This document shows positions 40,787 through 49,327 of a stretch of 60,608 nt of DNA, piece by piece. Numbering within the stretch: the first letter of the stretch is position 1; each line of letters begins with the position of its first letter. Origin of the DNA: Emergencia sp. (GTDB lineage: Bacteria; Bacillota; Clostridia; Peptostreptococcales; Anaerovoracaceae); NCBI GenBank assembly GCA_022767345.1, contig JALEOD010000064.1, forward strand, positions 1 to 60,608, in the 5' to 3' direction. The notes under the pieces are model-generated. The model searched no databases, was not told the DNA's origin, and saw nothing but the letters and a program-made list of their open reading frames with translations. A program made the position numbers and the translations under genes.

Positions 40787-41392
40787 CTACACTCTCCCCA
40801 TCAGCTTCTCATACACCCATTTCATCATCCATGGCTCGCTAACATGGGCAGCAAGCTTGCCAGCAGGAATCCATGCGACACCGCTGTTTTCGTCAGGCTT
40901 TACAGAGAGTTTCTGCGTTTCATCGGCCTGCAGCAGATAAGTCAGATTTAAATGGAGGTGCGACGGCACATAAACGCCACGTTTCATATGACCGTCCACG
41001 GTAATGATTTCAAGAGAAATTGGCTCACGGTGCAGTACCTTGAAATCCTGTACCCCGGTTTCTTCCTGCGCTTCACGAATTGCAACGGAAAGCAAATCGG
41101 CTTCGCCGTCAGCATGGCCGCCGGTCCAGGACCATGAGTTGTACAGGTTATGGTAGACCATAAGTATTTTATCGTCTATCACATTGTCACCTAAGTCACT
41201 TCCAGCGCCGCGTCCTTCCCCATTTACAATCCACGAAGATGCTGTAAAATGCGCTGTCAGGTTCTCCCTCATCAAGCAATTATCGTTATCTCTAAGGAAC
41301 CTCAGCATCAATTCCCGGTCCCTTTCCTCCTGCTCGCAGCCGGGCACAAAATCCGCAATAACAGCAGAAAGATTTCTCAATTTCGGGTTCAT
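40787..41392 (-). CDS. NUDIX hydrolase
   Basis: A 201-aa hydrolase of nucleoside-diphosphate-linked compounds. The Nudix box is GGHADGEADLLSVAIREAQEETGV (read in two parts: GGHADGE about 98-104, REAQEETGV about 113-121), with the catalytic REXXEE-type glutamates present. It lies in the same group as clostridial proteins with GHADG at this place. Substrate not predictable. Its ATG overlaps the miaB stop by 4 nt, so it is translated together with miaB; a tRNA-linked or housekeeping role is possible but not shown. Confidence 0.88.
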   Translation of the reverse strand: MNPKLRNLSAVIADFVPGCEQEERDRELMLRFLRDNDNCLMRENLTAHFTASSWIVNGEGRGAGSDLGDNVIDDKILMVYHNLYNSWSWTGGHADGEADLLSVAIREAQEETGVQDFKVLHREPISLEIITVDGHMKRGVYVPSHLHLNLTYLLQADETQKLSVKPDENSGVAWIPAGKLAAHVSEPWMMKWVYEKLMGRV

Positions 41393-42747
41393 AGAACTTC
41401 CCCTTCCAGACTGAAAGTATTGCTCTTTGTGATCTTTACCTCAACTATCTTTCCAGTCATCTGTGATTCACCTCTGAAATTCACCAGCTTAAAACCGTCG
41501 GTTCTGCCTGCAAAAGTTTTGCTGCCGCTTTTCGCAGGCCCTTCCACCAGCACTTTCTGTACTGTACCCACATAGGCGGCGTTCTTTTCCGCACTAATGG
41601 AGTTCACCAAATCCACGAGACGATTGAACCGCTCATGCTTGATTTCTTCCGGAATCTGGTCTTCGTACTTTTCCGCCGGCGTTCCCTTTCTGATGGAGTA
41701 TAGGAATGTAAAGGCCGAATCGTAGCGAACTCTTCTTACTAAGTCCAGAGTTTCCGCAAAATCTTCCTCCGTTTCTCCCGGGAATCCCACGATAATATCG
41801 GTAGACATAGTAATATCCGGTACGGCAGCCTTCAGCTTCTCAACAAGAGCAAGATACTGCTCTTTGTCGTAACGGCGATTCATTGCTTTGAGAATCCTGC
41901 TGCTGCCTGACTGCACCGGCAGATGAATATTTTTACAGAGCTTGTCACAGTCCACAAAAGCCTGAATCAGCTTATCCGATAAATCTTTCGGGTGGGATGT
42001 CATAAAGCGGATTCGTTCCAGTCCCTCTACTTCATTTAACATATAAAGCAGGTCGGCAAAATCCACGCCTTCCTCACCACGATAGGAATTTACATTCTGC
42101 CCCAAAAGCATGATTTCCTTCACGCCGTCAGCAACCAGTTCCCGCACTTCGCGAAGAATTTCCGTCGGCTTTCTGCTCCGCTCCCTGCCGCGGGTGTACG
42201 GCACAATACAGTAAGTACAGAAATTGTTGCAGCCAAACATGATATTGACAAGGGCTTTGCTCTGGTGGAGCCGCTTGGCAGGCAGACCCTCCACGATTTC
42301 ACCGCCGTCAGGCCAGATTTCCACCTGCTTCTTCTTCTCATTCAAAGCGTTGTCAATCAGATCCGGGAACTGATGAATATTGTGTGTTCCGAAGATGATA
42401 TCCACCCACGGATACTTGGCCTTAATCGTATCAATCACGTGCTGCTGCTGCATCATACAGCCGCAGACGCATACGATAAAATCCGGGTTCTCTTTTTTGC
42501 GGTGTTTCAGCTGTCCCAAGGTGCCGAAAAAGCGTTTGTCCGCATTTTCCCTGACGCTGCAGGTATTGATAATCGCAACATCTGCGTCCTTTCGCTCTTT
42601 CACCGGCGTGAAACCCTTTTCTAAAAGCATGCCTGCCATGACCTCCGAGTCGTGCTCGTTCATCTGACAGCCAAAAGTAGTTATATGAAATGTTTTATTT
42701 TGCATGAACTTGTACTTTATCTCTCTTTCTATTTCATTATCCTGCAT
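41389..42747 (-). CDS. miaB: tRNA (N6-isopentenyl adenosine(37)-C2)-methylthiotransferase
   Basis: Radical-SAM enzyme adding a methylthio group to i6A37 of tRNA. The 452-aa protein has the UPF0004 domain with three Cys for the auxiliary [4Fe-4S] cluster (TFGCQMNEHDSE at about 25; INTCSVRENADKR; CGCMMQQ), the radical-SAM motif CNNFCTYCIVPYTRGRE and a C-terminal TRAM domain (VLVEGPAKSGSKTFAGRT..). The N-terminus before MQNKTFHITTFG is longer than usual by about 14 residues; the ATG at 42747 has only a distant AGGA, while the inner Met at 42705 has none better, so the start is uncertain. The typical EDVL/Y signature order is that of MiaB rather than MtaB. Confidence 0.94.
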   Translation of the reverse strand: MQDNEIEREIKYKFMQNKTFHITTFGCQMNEHDSEVMAGMLLEKGFTPVKERKDADVAIINTCSVRENADKRFFGTLGQLKHRKKENPDFIVCVCGCMMQQQHVIDTIKAKYPWVDIIFGTHNIHQFPDLIDNALNEKKKQVEIWPDGGEIVEGLPAKRLHQSKALVNIMFGCNNFCTYCIVPYTRGRERSRKPTEILREVRELVADGVKEIMLLGQNVNSYRGEEGVDFADLLYMLNEVEGLERIRFMTSHPKDLSDKLIQAFVDCDKLCKNIHLPVQSGSSRILKAMNRRYDKEQYLALVEKLKAAVPDITMSTDIIVGFPGETEEDFAETLDLVRRVRYDSAFTFLYSIRKGTPAEKYEDQIPEEIKHERFNRLVDLVNSISAEKNAAYVGTVQKVLVEGPAKSGSKTFAGRTDGFKLVNFRGESQMTGKIVEVKITKSNTFSLEGEVL

Positions 42748-42824
42748 TGTATTTTCAAATCCTGCCTGCGCTACCGCTGAGAGCAGCGGATTGCAAAGGC
42801 TCCAATTTTCATCAGAATATATCT

Positions 42825-42853
42825 ATCATACCACAAATACCGGTCTGTTACAA
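42825..42853 (-). promoter_or_regulatory. Promoter of miaB
   Basis: Minus strand: TTGTAA (42848-42853), 17-nt spacer, TATGAT (42825-42830), about 80 nt upstream of the miaB start. Confidence 0.6.
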
Positions 42854-43092
42854 TTTTTTTAGTAAAGTTCCGGCACATTCCGGCACATCCCAGCATGACA
42901 AATTTACGCCGTGCCCAATCATAATAAGTCAGTACAAAAATACTAACACTGGCTTTCCAAATCTATGTGTGTTACAATTTCAGTATCTGAAGCACTGGGA
43001 ACAAGCGAAGTTTCCCTTGCGAATTCATCTCCTCCGCGCATAGTAAATCATGTACAGAATAATACAACACCCCTATATGAAAGGAATAAATC
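42854..43092. other. Intergenic region between miaB and the LysR gene
   Basis: About 240 bases with no gene. It contains a short direct repeat (TTCCGGCACA twice, 42878-42896) and TGTGTTACAAT near 42966, a possible -10 region for the LysR gene, but no convincing -35. An AAAGGAAT ribosome binding site lies just before 43093. Confidence 0.4.
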
Positions 43093-44022
43093 ATGACCAT
43101 TGATCAGTTACGTTATGTCGTAGAAATTGCAAAAGTAGCTTCCATCAATATGGCAGCAAACAATCTGTTCATCTCTCGTCCGGTTTTATCAGCTGCGGTC
43201 AGTAAGCTGGAAAATGAATTAGGGCAGGAAATCTTTGTGCGTTCTCCAAAAGGCGTCCATTTAACCCCTTTTGGGAAACTTTTTCTTGACCATATTAAAC
43301 CGCTGATTCTTCAGCTGGAACAATTGCAGTCTTTTTCTATTCAAAAGCGTGAACAAAATGCGAGAAACTTTTCTGTGGTAAGCAGCGGTTTCCCACTGGT
43401 CACTTCTATTCTGTGTGATATGTCACAGCATTTCTCCGATTTAAATCTTACTGTACAGCACTTTGAACAATATGAAGTTGAAGTTCCCACCTTTGTCGCA
43501 GATCAACTTGCTTCAATCGGTTTAATCCGAATCTGGGATTGCTACAGCGAGCCTCTCAGACGGCAATTTGAGATGCAACGTCTACACTTTTATCAACTTG
43601 CAGAATTAGAAGTCGGTATTACAATTGGTCAAGGTCATCCGCTTTATGCACAGTCATCGGATTTTATCACGAGAAAACAACTTGAAGACTATCCTTTTGT
43701 CGGTTATGTCAGTTTAGATACCGGCCCATACGCCAATATCTTCCAACAGCTTGCAATCAATCCTCCAAAGAAAAAATTCGTTACGACTTCGCGTGCAGCC
43801 CTTTATGAGGTTATGGCACAGACAAACGCTTTTACCCTCAACTCGATCTACCCTGAACGGGCGCTGGACACTTATATGGATGAAAAAAAGCAGACTCTTC
43901 GCACGCTCCGCTTAGAAAACTGCCAAATCAAGTCTATCATCGGATGGCTAATGCGGCAGGAACATATCCCGGACGAACTGGATCAGTTCTTTTTAAAAGA
44001 GCTGCAAAAATACTTTGCTTAA
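43093..44022 (+). CDS. LysR-family transcriptional regulator
   Basis: A 309-aa regulator: N-terminal winged helix-turn-helix (about 1-60; MTIDQLRYVVEIAKVASINMAANNLFISRPVLSAAVSKLENELG, shown here only as its pattern) and a C-terminal type-2 periplasmic-binding-like effector domain. AAAGGAATAAATC precedes the start. It lies directly upstream, in the same direction, of the symporter/hydrolase genes (137-nt gap), so it most likely controls that module in response to its substrate. LysR genes are more often divergent; here the parallel order means possible co-transcription. Confidence 0.9.
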   Translation: MTIDQLRYVVEIAKVASINMAANNLFISRPVLSAAVSKLENELGQEIFVRSPKGVHLTPFGKLFLDHIKPLILQLEQLQSFSIQKREQNARNFSVVSSGFPLVTSILCDMSQHFSDLNLTVQHFEQYEVEVPTFVADQLASIGLIRIWDCYSEPLRRQFEMQRLHFYQLAELEVGITIGQGHPLYAQSSDFITRKQLEDYPFVGYVSLDTGPYANIFQQLAINPPKKKFVTTSRAALYEVMAQTNAFTLNSIYPERALDTYMDEKKQTLRTLRLENCQIKSIIGWLMRQEHIPDELDQFFLKELQKYFA

Positions 44023-44158
44023 CTGCCTGCAGCCTAACCCCCTGGGTGTCGGAATTTGCTACAACAGCCGCAGCGATTTACAGCTACCTGCCCTCCTTCT
44101 GTCTGTGCTAGAATTTAGTCAATAAATTTATAGAAAATTCAAAGGAGGAAGAAAAAGA

Positions 44159-45559
44159 ATGAATGTTCTAGATTATGTAATTATCGCCATATACCTCATA
44201 GGTGTAATCATAATTGGCCTGCGCTGCAAATCAAAAACGCAGACCACATCGGATTACATCGTTGCCGGTCGAAAAATGGGGTTATCGATCTTCATCGGTA
44301 CCTATATGGCAACCTCTATCGGCGGAGGTGTTCTCAACGGCTGGATCGGCACAGTTTATGACAGCGGTTTTGCCCTTCTGCCTTCCATGCTTGCCATTTA
44401 TATTGCTACCATTTTAATCGGACTGTTTTTAGCCGAACGCGTAAATAATTTTTCCGGTTTGACTGCGCCGGAAGTTTTAGGACAAGCCTACGGAAAGCCT
44501 GCACAGGCATACGGCGGGCTTTGCAGTTTTCTCTATCTTCTTGGAACCGGTCCAGCGCTGCAAACAGTTACCTTTGCAACAGTCATCAACGTTGTGACAG
44601 GACTGCCATTTGTTTATGGCGCAGTTTTCAGTACAGTCGTCATCCTATTATTTACCTATTTCAGTGGGTTCTGGGGCGTCGCCGTTACGGACTACATACA
44701 ATTTATCATCATGGGCCTTGGTGTTGCAGCAGCTGCTTTCTATGTATTCAAAAATGTCGGCGGCTGGGAAGGCATTACCACTGCAGTTCCGCATGACCAT
44801 CTGACAATCCCTTCTGATATGACTGCAATCATTCGCTTAATTTTTACCACCAGCTTGTCCGCCTTTATTGACGGAAACCGCTACCAGCGTTTCTACGCAT
44901 GCAAAGATGCAAAGACAGCAAAAAAGGGAACTTTATTAAGTATCATTCCTGCCCATACATTTTTCATGATGATTTTGCTGCTGGGTACGTGCGCCTATGC
45001 ACTGCTTCCGAATATCACGCCGGATTCTGTATTCTCCACTTTGCTTCTGCAATACCTTCCGACAGGACTTAGAGGCATTGTCTTTGCGGCGTTACTGGCG
45101 GCAATTTTGTCAACATCGGATTCCTATCTGCTGGTAGCTGCTACAAACTTTTCCAATGATATTTATAAAAATATCATTAACCCTTCCGCAGACGACAAAA
45201 CGATGCTGCGCATTACCAAAAGAACTACATTAGTACTTGGTATCGGCGGACTCGCAATGGCGTTATGGCTACAAAGCATTATGTCCATCTGGAATCTGGC
45301 TGCTGCTGCATACATCGGAGGCTGTTTTATTCCTATGTTATATGCCTTTTTCTCAAAGAAAGGGAAAAAATCCACTTTGGCAGCCAATGTTTCAATGGTC
45401 GCTGGCTCTGTCACGGCTGTCGTAATAGAAGTACAGGGTGCTTCTGTGCTTGGACTTCCCGGTGCTGCAGTGGGTACTTTGCTGAATTTCATTCTCTTTT
45501 TCGGCATTACCGCACTGGACAAAAAGGCGTCTTCTCATTCCCTGACAGATTTGAAATAA
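44159..45559 (+). CDS. Sodium:solute symporter family transporter
   Basis: A 466-aa integral membrane protein with about 12-13 helices of the SSS (LeuT-fold) family. Family marks are SDYIVAGRKMGLSIFIGTYMATSIGGG (residues about 31-57, TM1), GLTAPEVLGQAYGKPAQAYGG and GLRGIVFAALLAAILSTSDSYLLVAATNFSNDIY (the Na2 site with SxxSS-like TSDS). The substrate cannot be read from the sequence; the downstream amidase-type enzymes suggest an amino-acid-like or gamma-glutamyl compound. AAAGGAGG lies 9 nt before the start. A 27-residue membrane peptide gene follows at once. Confidence 0.9.
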   Translation: MNVLDYVIIAIYLIGVIIIGLRCKSKTQTTSDYIVAGRKMGLSIFIGTYMATSIGGGVLNGWIGTVYDSGFALLPSMLAIYIATILIGLFLAERVNNFSGLTAPEVLGQAYGKPAQAYGGLCSFLYLLGTGPALQTVTFATVINVVTGLPFVYGAVFSTVVILLFTYFSGFWGVAVTDYIQFIIMGLGVAAAAFYVFKNVGGWEGITTAVPHDHLTIPSDMTAIIRLIFTTSLSAFIDGNRYQRFYACKDAKTAKKGTLLSIIPAHTFFMMILLLGTCAYALLPNITPDSVFSTLLLQYLPTGLRGIVFAALLAAILSTSDSYLLVAATNFSNDIYKNIINPSADDKTMLRITKRTTLVLGIGGLAMALWLQSIMSIWNLAAAAYIGGCFIPMLYAFFSKKGKKSTLAANVSMVAGSVTAVVIEVQGASVLGLPGAAVGTLLNFILFFGITALDKKASSHSLTDLK

Positions 45560-45571
45560 GGAGGAATTGAT

Positions 45572-45655
45572 ATGAATGCAATTATTTATCTACATATGGG
45601 ATTACTTGTAGGCTTTATGGCATGGATGGTATGGATTTTTATCCGTGAACGTTAA
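45572..45655 (+). CDS. Small accessory membrane peptide of the symporter (27 aa)
   Basis: A 27-residue frame, MNAIIYLHMGLLVGFMAWMV followed by WIFIRER, is one membrane helix with a positively charged end. GGAGG is 8 nt upstream, the gene starts 12 nt after the symporter stop, and it ends just before the ribosome binding site of the next gene. Peptides of this kind (symporter small accessory proteins, MetS-like) occur after sodium symporter genes and are needed for their function in the studied MetPS case. Too short for gene finders with a usual length cut-off. Confidence 0.75.
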   Translation: MNAIIYLHMGLLVGFMAWMVWIFIRER

Positions 45656-45674
45656 AAACAAGGAGGACTTTTTG

Positions 45675-46571
45675 ATGAATCAATATACAAAACTAGAAGA
45701 ACTGCAGATCGCAAATTTACAAGACAGCTGGTCAATCATTTATGAAGAAATGGCAAGCGCACTCCTGCACCAATGCGGCATAGATGGAGAATCTGCTCTT
45801 CGTCAGGGAATTCGCCGCTATGGAATTGAACGGGGGAATAAAATGCGTGAACGTCATCTTTCCCTCGGTATGAAGTTAAACTTAAAAAACCTGTTCTCGT
45901 ATTTTGATCTTCCAAGTGATCCTCGCTTTAAACGCGAAAAGATCAGTCTTACGCCGCAGCAGCGCTTATCTTATACCCTTGTATGCCCGATTGCGCAGCA
46001 GTGGATCAACGATGGTAACAAAAAACTGGGACGAATCTATTGTGAAGAATTTCATCATGCCTGCTTTGGTGCCTATGCTGAAAAATCGCAGACAAACCTG
46101 GCCAAAACTCTCACAGAAGATGGCGATAATTACTGCTGCTTCTCCGTATATCTGCGGCCGGGAAACATGACGCCAGAAGAACGAAAAGCAGCATTTGAAG
46201 AGTATGACGCCGACTATCGTCTTGCAGAAAATTTTCAATATGATTTGGGAACACATAAAGATGGTTACAACAGGCTTTCCATTTTAATCATATACTTTAT
46301 CGCGTCGGAGGCAATTTCTAAATTCGGCGAGCGCGGCGAAACGGCTGCAATGGAAGGAATCATTCATCTGCGCGAGCATCTCGCACGGTTTATGAAAGAA
46401 CGCGCTGAAGCAATCGATGCGCCTTGTGATCGAAGCTTTCTCGAAAAGAATATGCCGCTGCGTTTAACCTTTGCGGAAGAAGCTCTTTGGAATGCATATG
46501 ACGACTCAAAAATCACAACGCTGATGAAAAAACACTTTTATGACAAAATTCACGAGTTCTTTGAGGAGTAA
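45675..46571 (+). CDS. L-2-amino-thiazoline-4-carboxylate hydrolase-family protein
   Basis: A 298-aa soluble protein. The central segment LSYTLVCPIAQQWINDGNKKLGRIYCEEFHHACFGAY (read as CPIAQQW-x-GNKKLGRIYCEEFH) is the mark of the ATC-hydrolase family, named after the Pseudomonas enzyme that opens 2-amino-thiazoline-4-carboxylate on the way to cysteine. Many clostridial members probably have other substrates. Start ATG 45675 has AAGGAGG 8 nt upstream; an in-frame start at 45645 would overlap the 27-aa gene. It lies between the symporter and the C26 hydrolase, so it likely acts on the imported compound. N-terminal RRYG-ERG-KMRERH and HLREHLARFMKERAEA are helical. Confidence 0.75.
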   Translation: MNQYTKLEELQIANLQDSWSIIYEEMASALLHQCGIDGESALRQGIRRYGIERGNKMRERHLSLGMKLNLKNLFSYFDLPSDPRFKREKISLTPQQRLSYTLVCPIAQQWINDGNKKLGRIYCEEFHHACFGAYAEKSQTNLAKTLTEDGDNYCCFSVYLRPGNMTPEERKAAFEEYDADYRLAENFQYDLGTHKDGYNRLSILIIYFIASEAISKFGERGETAAMEGIIHLREHLARFMKERAEAIDAPCDRSFLEKNMPLRLTFAEEALWNAYDDSKITTLMKKHFYDKIHEFFEE

Positions 46572-46574
46572 ATA

Positions 46575-47315
46575 ATGAAAGAAACAGTTTCTAAGCCGGT
46601 TATCGGCATTCTTGGCGCCCTTGGAAGCGTGCAGCTTCCCTGGGTATCAATCCCGACCCACTACGTCAATCAACGCTATGTGGAAGCAATCGCTAAAAAC
46701 GGCGGAACACCTCTACTTCTGCCGCCGGTTGATGACAAAACAGCATGGAAGAAAATGTGCAGTCTTTGCGACGGCTTTCTATTTCCCGGCGGTGAGGACG
46801 TGGATCCAAGAATGTACAATCAGGAGCCACTGCCCCATCTGGGAACGGTCAATATAAAAACAGATCAATTCTGGCAGTGGGTTTATCAATATGCAAAAGA
46901 CCATGCCCTTCCTATTCTGGGCATCTGCAGAGGGCTGCAGCTGATCAATGCCGCATCAGGAGGTACATTATATCAAGATATTTCTATGATGGCTGGCACG
47001 CATCAGCTTCATGCGCAGAAAATGGATCGCAGCTATCTCATGCACCAAATTCATATTGAGCCGGACAGTCATCTGAAAAAAATTCTAAAAACAGATGTGA
47101 TTCAAACTAACACAATGCACCATCAATGTGTCGATAAACCGGGAAATGGTTTAAAAATTGCAGCAAAAGCAGGCGACAACGTGATAGAAGCCCTTGAAAG
47201 CGAAGATGGTAATATAATACTGGTTCAATGGCATCCTGAGGAATTAACAGAAACAGAACTACGCATGAATCTGTTGTTTCAAAACCTAATAGCCCTAGCT
47301 AAAAAAGGATCATGA
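46575..47315 (+). CDS. Gamma-glutamyl-gamma-aminobutyrate hydrolase-like protein (peptidase C26)
   Basis: A 246-aa class-I glutamine-amidotransferase-fold hydrolase. Nucleophile Cys118 in ILGICRGLQLINAASGG, catalytic His220-x-Glu222 in VQWHPEEL, and the C26 signature FPGGEDVDPRMYNQEP at about 70-84. The family cleaves gamma-glutamyl amide bonds (PuuD in putrescine use). GAGGAG lies 6 nt before the start and the gap to the previous gene is 3 nt. As the last enzyme of the module it suggests that the substrate carries a gamma-glutamyl or similar amide. The active site is complete. Confidence 0.88.
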   Translation: MKETVSKPVIGILGALGSVQLPWVSIPTHYVNQRYVEAIAKNGGTPLLLPPVDDKTAWKKMCSLCDGFLFPGGEDVDPRMYNQEPLPHLGTVNIKTDQFWQWVYQYAKDHALPILGICRGLQLINAASGGTLYQDISMMAGTHQLHAQKMDRSYLMHQIHIEPDSHLKKILKTDVIQTNTMHHQCVDKPGNGLKIAAKAGDNVIEALESEDGNIILVQWHPEELTETELRMNLLFQNLIALAKKGS

Positions 47316-47337
47316 TTTTAGTTAAAATCATCTAAAT

Positions 47338-47379
47338 ACCGGCATACTGCGGCGCAAGTTTACGCCGCGGTATGCCGGT
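47338..47379 (+). terminator. Terminator of the symporter/hydrolase operon
   Basis: A 17-bp stem (ACCGGCATACTGCGGCG at 47338-47354 with its complement at 47363-47379, one G-T pair) with an 8-nt loop, followed by GAATTTTAT. It also lies just after the stop of the convergent small gene, so it may serve both strands. Confidence 0.7.
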
Positions 47380-47384
47380 GAATT

Positions 47385-47588
47385 TTATATCAAATCATAA
47401 AGTCTGTACATAGACAGCATGTTCTGATAGGTCAGTTTGTTGCCCATCAATTGTCTGTAGGTTGCCGACTTTTCCCTGCCTTCGGCTTTCAGCGTTTCCA
47501 TCCTGCCAGCCGTCTTTTCATATTCACTCTGTACAAAGACCAGCATTTCTTCAAAGGCTGTCAACCGTTCTTCTTTTGTTTCCTTCAC
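47385..47588 (-). CDS. Small conserved-type helical protein of unknown function
   Basis: A 67-aa protein, VKETKEERLTAFEEMLVFVQ then a charged helix and QLMGNKLTYQNMLSMYRLYDLI at the end, two or three helices in all. The frame is open to a TTG at 47630, but the GTG at 47588 has AGAGGA 5 nt upstream and drops a Cys/Lys-rich leader (CGCGCRGRKKR) that looks accidental. It follows the metallo-hydrolase gene by about 50 nt and is probably co-transcribed. I have the impression of similar short proteins in other Clostridia, without any known role. Confidence 0.55.
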   Translation of the reverse strand: MKETKEERLTAFEEMLVFVQSEYEKTAGRMETLKAEGREKSATYRQLMGNKLTYQNMLSMYRLYDLI

Positions 47589-47638
47589 TTTGTTCCTCTT
47601 CTTTCTTCCTCTACAGCCGCAGCCGCACAATGCAGTTT

Positions 47639-48448
47639 CTATTTTATTTCCAGTTCCAGCCCAACGCCCACCTCAACCACCGGCAGCTTTGCCAGCATGG
47701 CGGCTTTTGCTTTCAGTGATACGCAGTGGCACGGATAAAGTTTCTGCATTTCACAGCTCTGCAAATATGCTATAGTTTTCTCTAAACGCGTCCCTTCTTC
47801 AAAGAGATGGAATCCTCCTAATACGCCGGATATTCGCATGTCACCGCAGACCTCTTTCGCATATTCGATGATATTACAGATACCGCTGTGCGAGCAGCCG
47901 GTGATAATGAAAAGCCCATCACGACCTCTATACACCAGTGCGGTATCATCCAACACAAAATCATCTTCCCAGCGTCCATCTTTCAGCTGTTGTCCAACTG
48001 GTTCTTTTGATTCAAAGTCATTCCGACGCGGTATCTCTCCAAGCCAAATAAGGCGGTCCGTCAGACAGACCGGATCGGTAAATGGCATAAAACGGGTCAG
48101 TGCCGCAGCCTCTTCTATGGAAAACGGTGCTCCAAATTCGCCGGTATCATCTGCCTTCGGCAAGAAACAATCGGGATGCGCAAGGAGCGAAACTGCTGAC
48201 AAATCTATCTTATCTGCCAGAAACTGAAATCCTCGGGTGTGATCGTTATGACCATGCGAAAATACAATATGGGTCAGCCGCGATAAATCTATATGCATCT
48301 GCTTCGCATTGTAAATCAGTATATCAGAGTATCCGGTGTCAAAAAGAAGCCGCGTTTCCTCTTCTTCTATATAATAACTCACTGCAGGTTCTCCCAGATA
48401 ATATGCGTCAATATACGTATTGTTGTCCACCAGCACCTGTAACTTCAT
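47639..48448 (-). CDS. MBL-fold metallo-hydrolase
   Basis: A 269-aa metallo-beta-lactamase-fold protein. The metal motif is HIVFSHGHNDHTRGF (HxHxDH, residues about 62-67), with GLFIITGCSHSGICNIIEYAKE (third His) and KLYPCHCVSLKAKA at the end. This order resembles the group annotated as tetrahydromethanopterin-biosynthesis-like dihydropterin phosphate synthases; the true substrate in bacteria is unknown. No signal peptide. The start ATG 48448 has GAAAAGGTGCG before it. Confidence 0.88.
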   Translation of the reverse strand: MKLQVLVDNNTYIDAYYLGEPAVSYYIEEEETRLLFDTGYSDILIYNAKQMHIDLSRLTHIVFSHGHNDHTRGFQFLADKIDLSAVSLLAHPDCFLPKADDTGEFGAPFSIEEAAALTRFMPFTDPVCLTDRLIWLGEIPRRNDFESKEPVGQQLKDGRWEDDFVLDDTALVYRGRDGLFIITGCSHSGICNIIEYAKEVCGDMRISGVLGGFHLFEEGTRLEKTIAYLQSCEMQKLYPCHCVSLKAKAAMLAKLPVVEVGVGLELEIK

Positions 48449-48485
48449 TTCGCACCTTTTCCTCTCATTTGCTTATTTTCCCCGC

Positions 48486-48698
48486 TTATTCCTCGTTTTC
48501 GTACTCCAAAATATCTCCCGGCTGACACCCAAGCACCTGGCAGATAGCACTTAAGGTAGAAAACCTGATTGCCGTTACCTTGTTATTTTTTATCTTCGAT
48601 AGATTTACGTTAGAAATCCCTACTTTCTCCGCCAACTCGTTAAGCGAGATTTTCCGCTCTACCATCATACGGTCAAGCCGCAATATAATCTTTCCCAT
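48486..48698 (-). CDS. Small XRE-family transcriptional regulator
   Basis: A 70-aa Cro/CI-type helix-turn-helix protein (YozG-like): MMVERKISLNELAEKVGISNVNLSKIKNNKVTAIRFSTL is the helix-turn-helix, ending in CQVLGCQPGDILEYENEE, the common tail. The start is 9 nt after the DUF2975 gene, with GGAGG before it. This pair (DUF2975 membrane protein plus XRE protein) is frequent in Firmicutes and is thought to be regulatory; the signal is unknown. Confidence 0.9.
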   Translation of the reverse strand: MGKIILRLDRMMVERKISLNELAEKVGISNVNLSKIKNNKVTAIRFSTLSAICQVLGCQPGDILEYENEE

Positions 48699-48707
48699 GG
48701 CAGCCTC

Positions 48708-49262
48708 CTATAACAGCCCATCTACATCTTTTTCCAGTTCTATACCTCTGGCGAAAACCCGCGTCAGACAAAGCACCACAATTCCTGTAATAAAGCCGTC
48801 AAAATCCGCGCTGGTCTCTGTAAAATCCACACCAACAAACAATCTGGCAAGATAAGAAAGGGTGAGAGAAATCAACGGTATCAAAATATAGAAAATACCG
48901 ATTTCTTTTACCATGCGCAGATTGTCCTTTTGAAACGGCGTACCGCTTTCCGATTTCTTAATAATCAGATACACGTTGCGTAAAATCATCGCCATCAAAG
49001 GCAGAATCAGTGCGCCTGCAATACTAAACGTCGTAACGGCAGACATCAGCACGTTTCCGTTTCCGTCTGCCCCCGCAATCTCAAATCCGTAGACCTTCAG
49101 CATGGTATCTCCTTCTAGTATGGAACTTCCTATAAGATTTACAAGCCAATCCTTTGCCGCAAAAGTACAAACAAAAAGTCCAATCATTACGATGCCGCCA
49201 ATCCAGTGCAGCAGTTCCAAAATCTTTGCCGCAATCATCGCAGCCTTACTAATGTTTTTCAT
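48708..49262 (-). CDS. DUF2975 membrane protein
   Basis: A 184-aa protein with four membrane helices (about 10-35, 70-95, 118-145, 155-175) and the family's inter-helix segment KSESGTPFQKDNLRMVKEIGIF, which matches DUF2975. It is always or nearly always next to a short XRE regulator, as here. It possibly senses a membrane state and controls that regulator. GGAGGG lies 6 nt upstream of the start. Confidence 0.88.
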   Translation of the reverse strand: MKNISKAAMIAAKILELLHWIGGIVMIGLFVCTFAAKDWLVNLIGSSILEGDTMLKVYGFEIAGADGNGNVLMSAVTTFSIAGALILPLMAMILRNVYLIIKKSESGTPFQKDNLRMVKEIGIFYILIPLISLTLSYLARLFVGVDFTETSADFDGFITGIVVLCLTRVFARGIELEKDVDGLL

Positions 49263-49327
49263 TTTAACCCTCCTGTGTCATGTTCATATCAATATACATC
49301 CAGCCGGCCAGCCTTACTGATAAAAGT

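Noticed and set aside
40744-40792. A terminator after the NUDIX gene
   Set aside because: The sequence can form a GC-rich imperfect hairpin (AGGCT...AGCCT), but pairing is interrupted several times and no T run follows on the minus strand.
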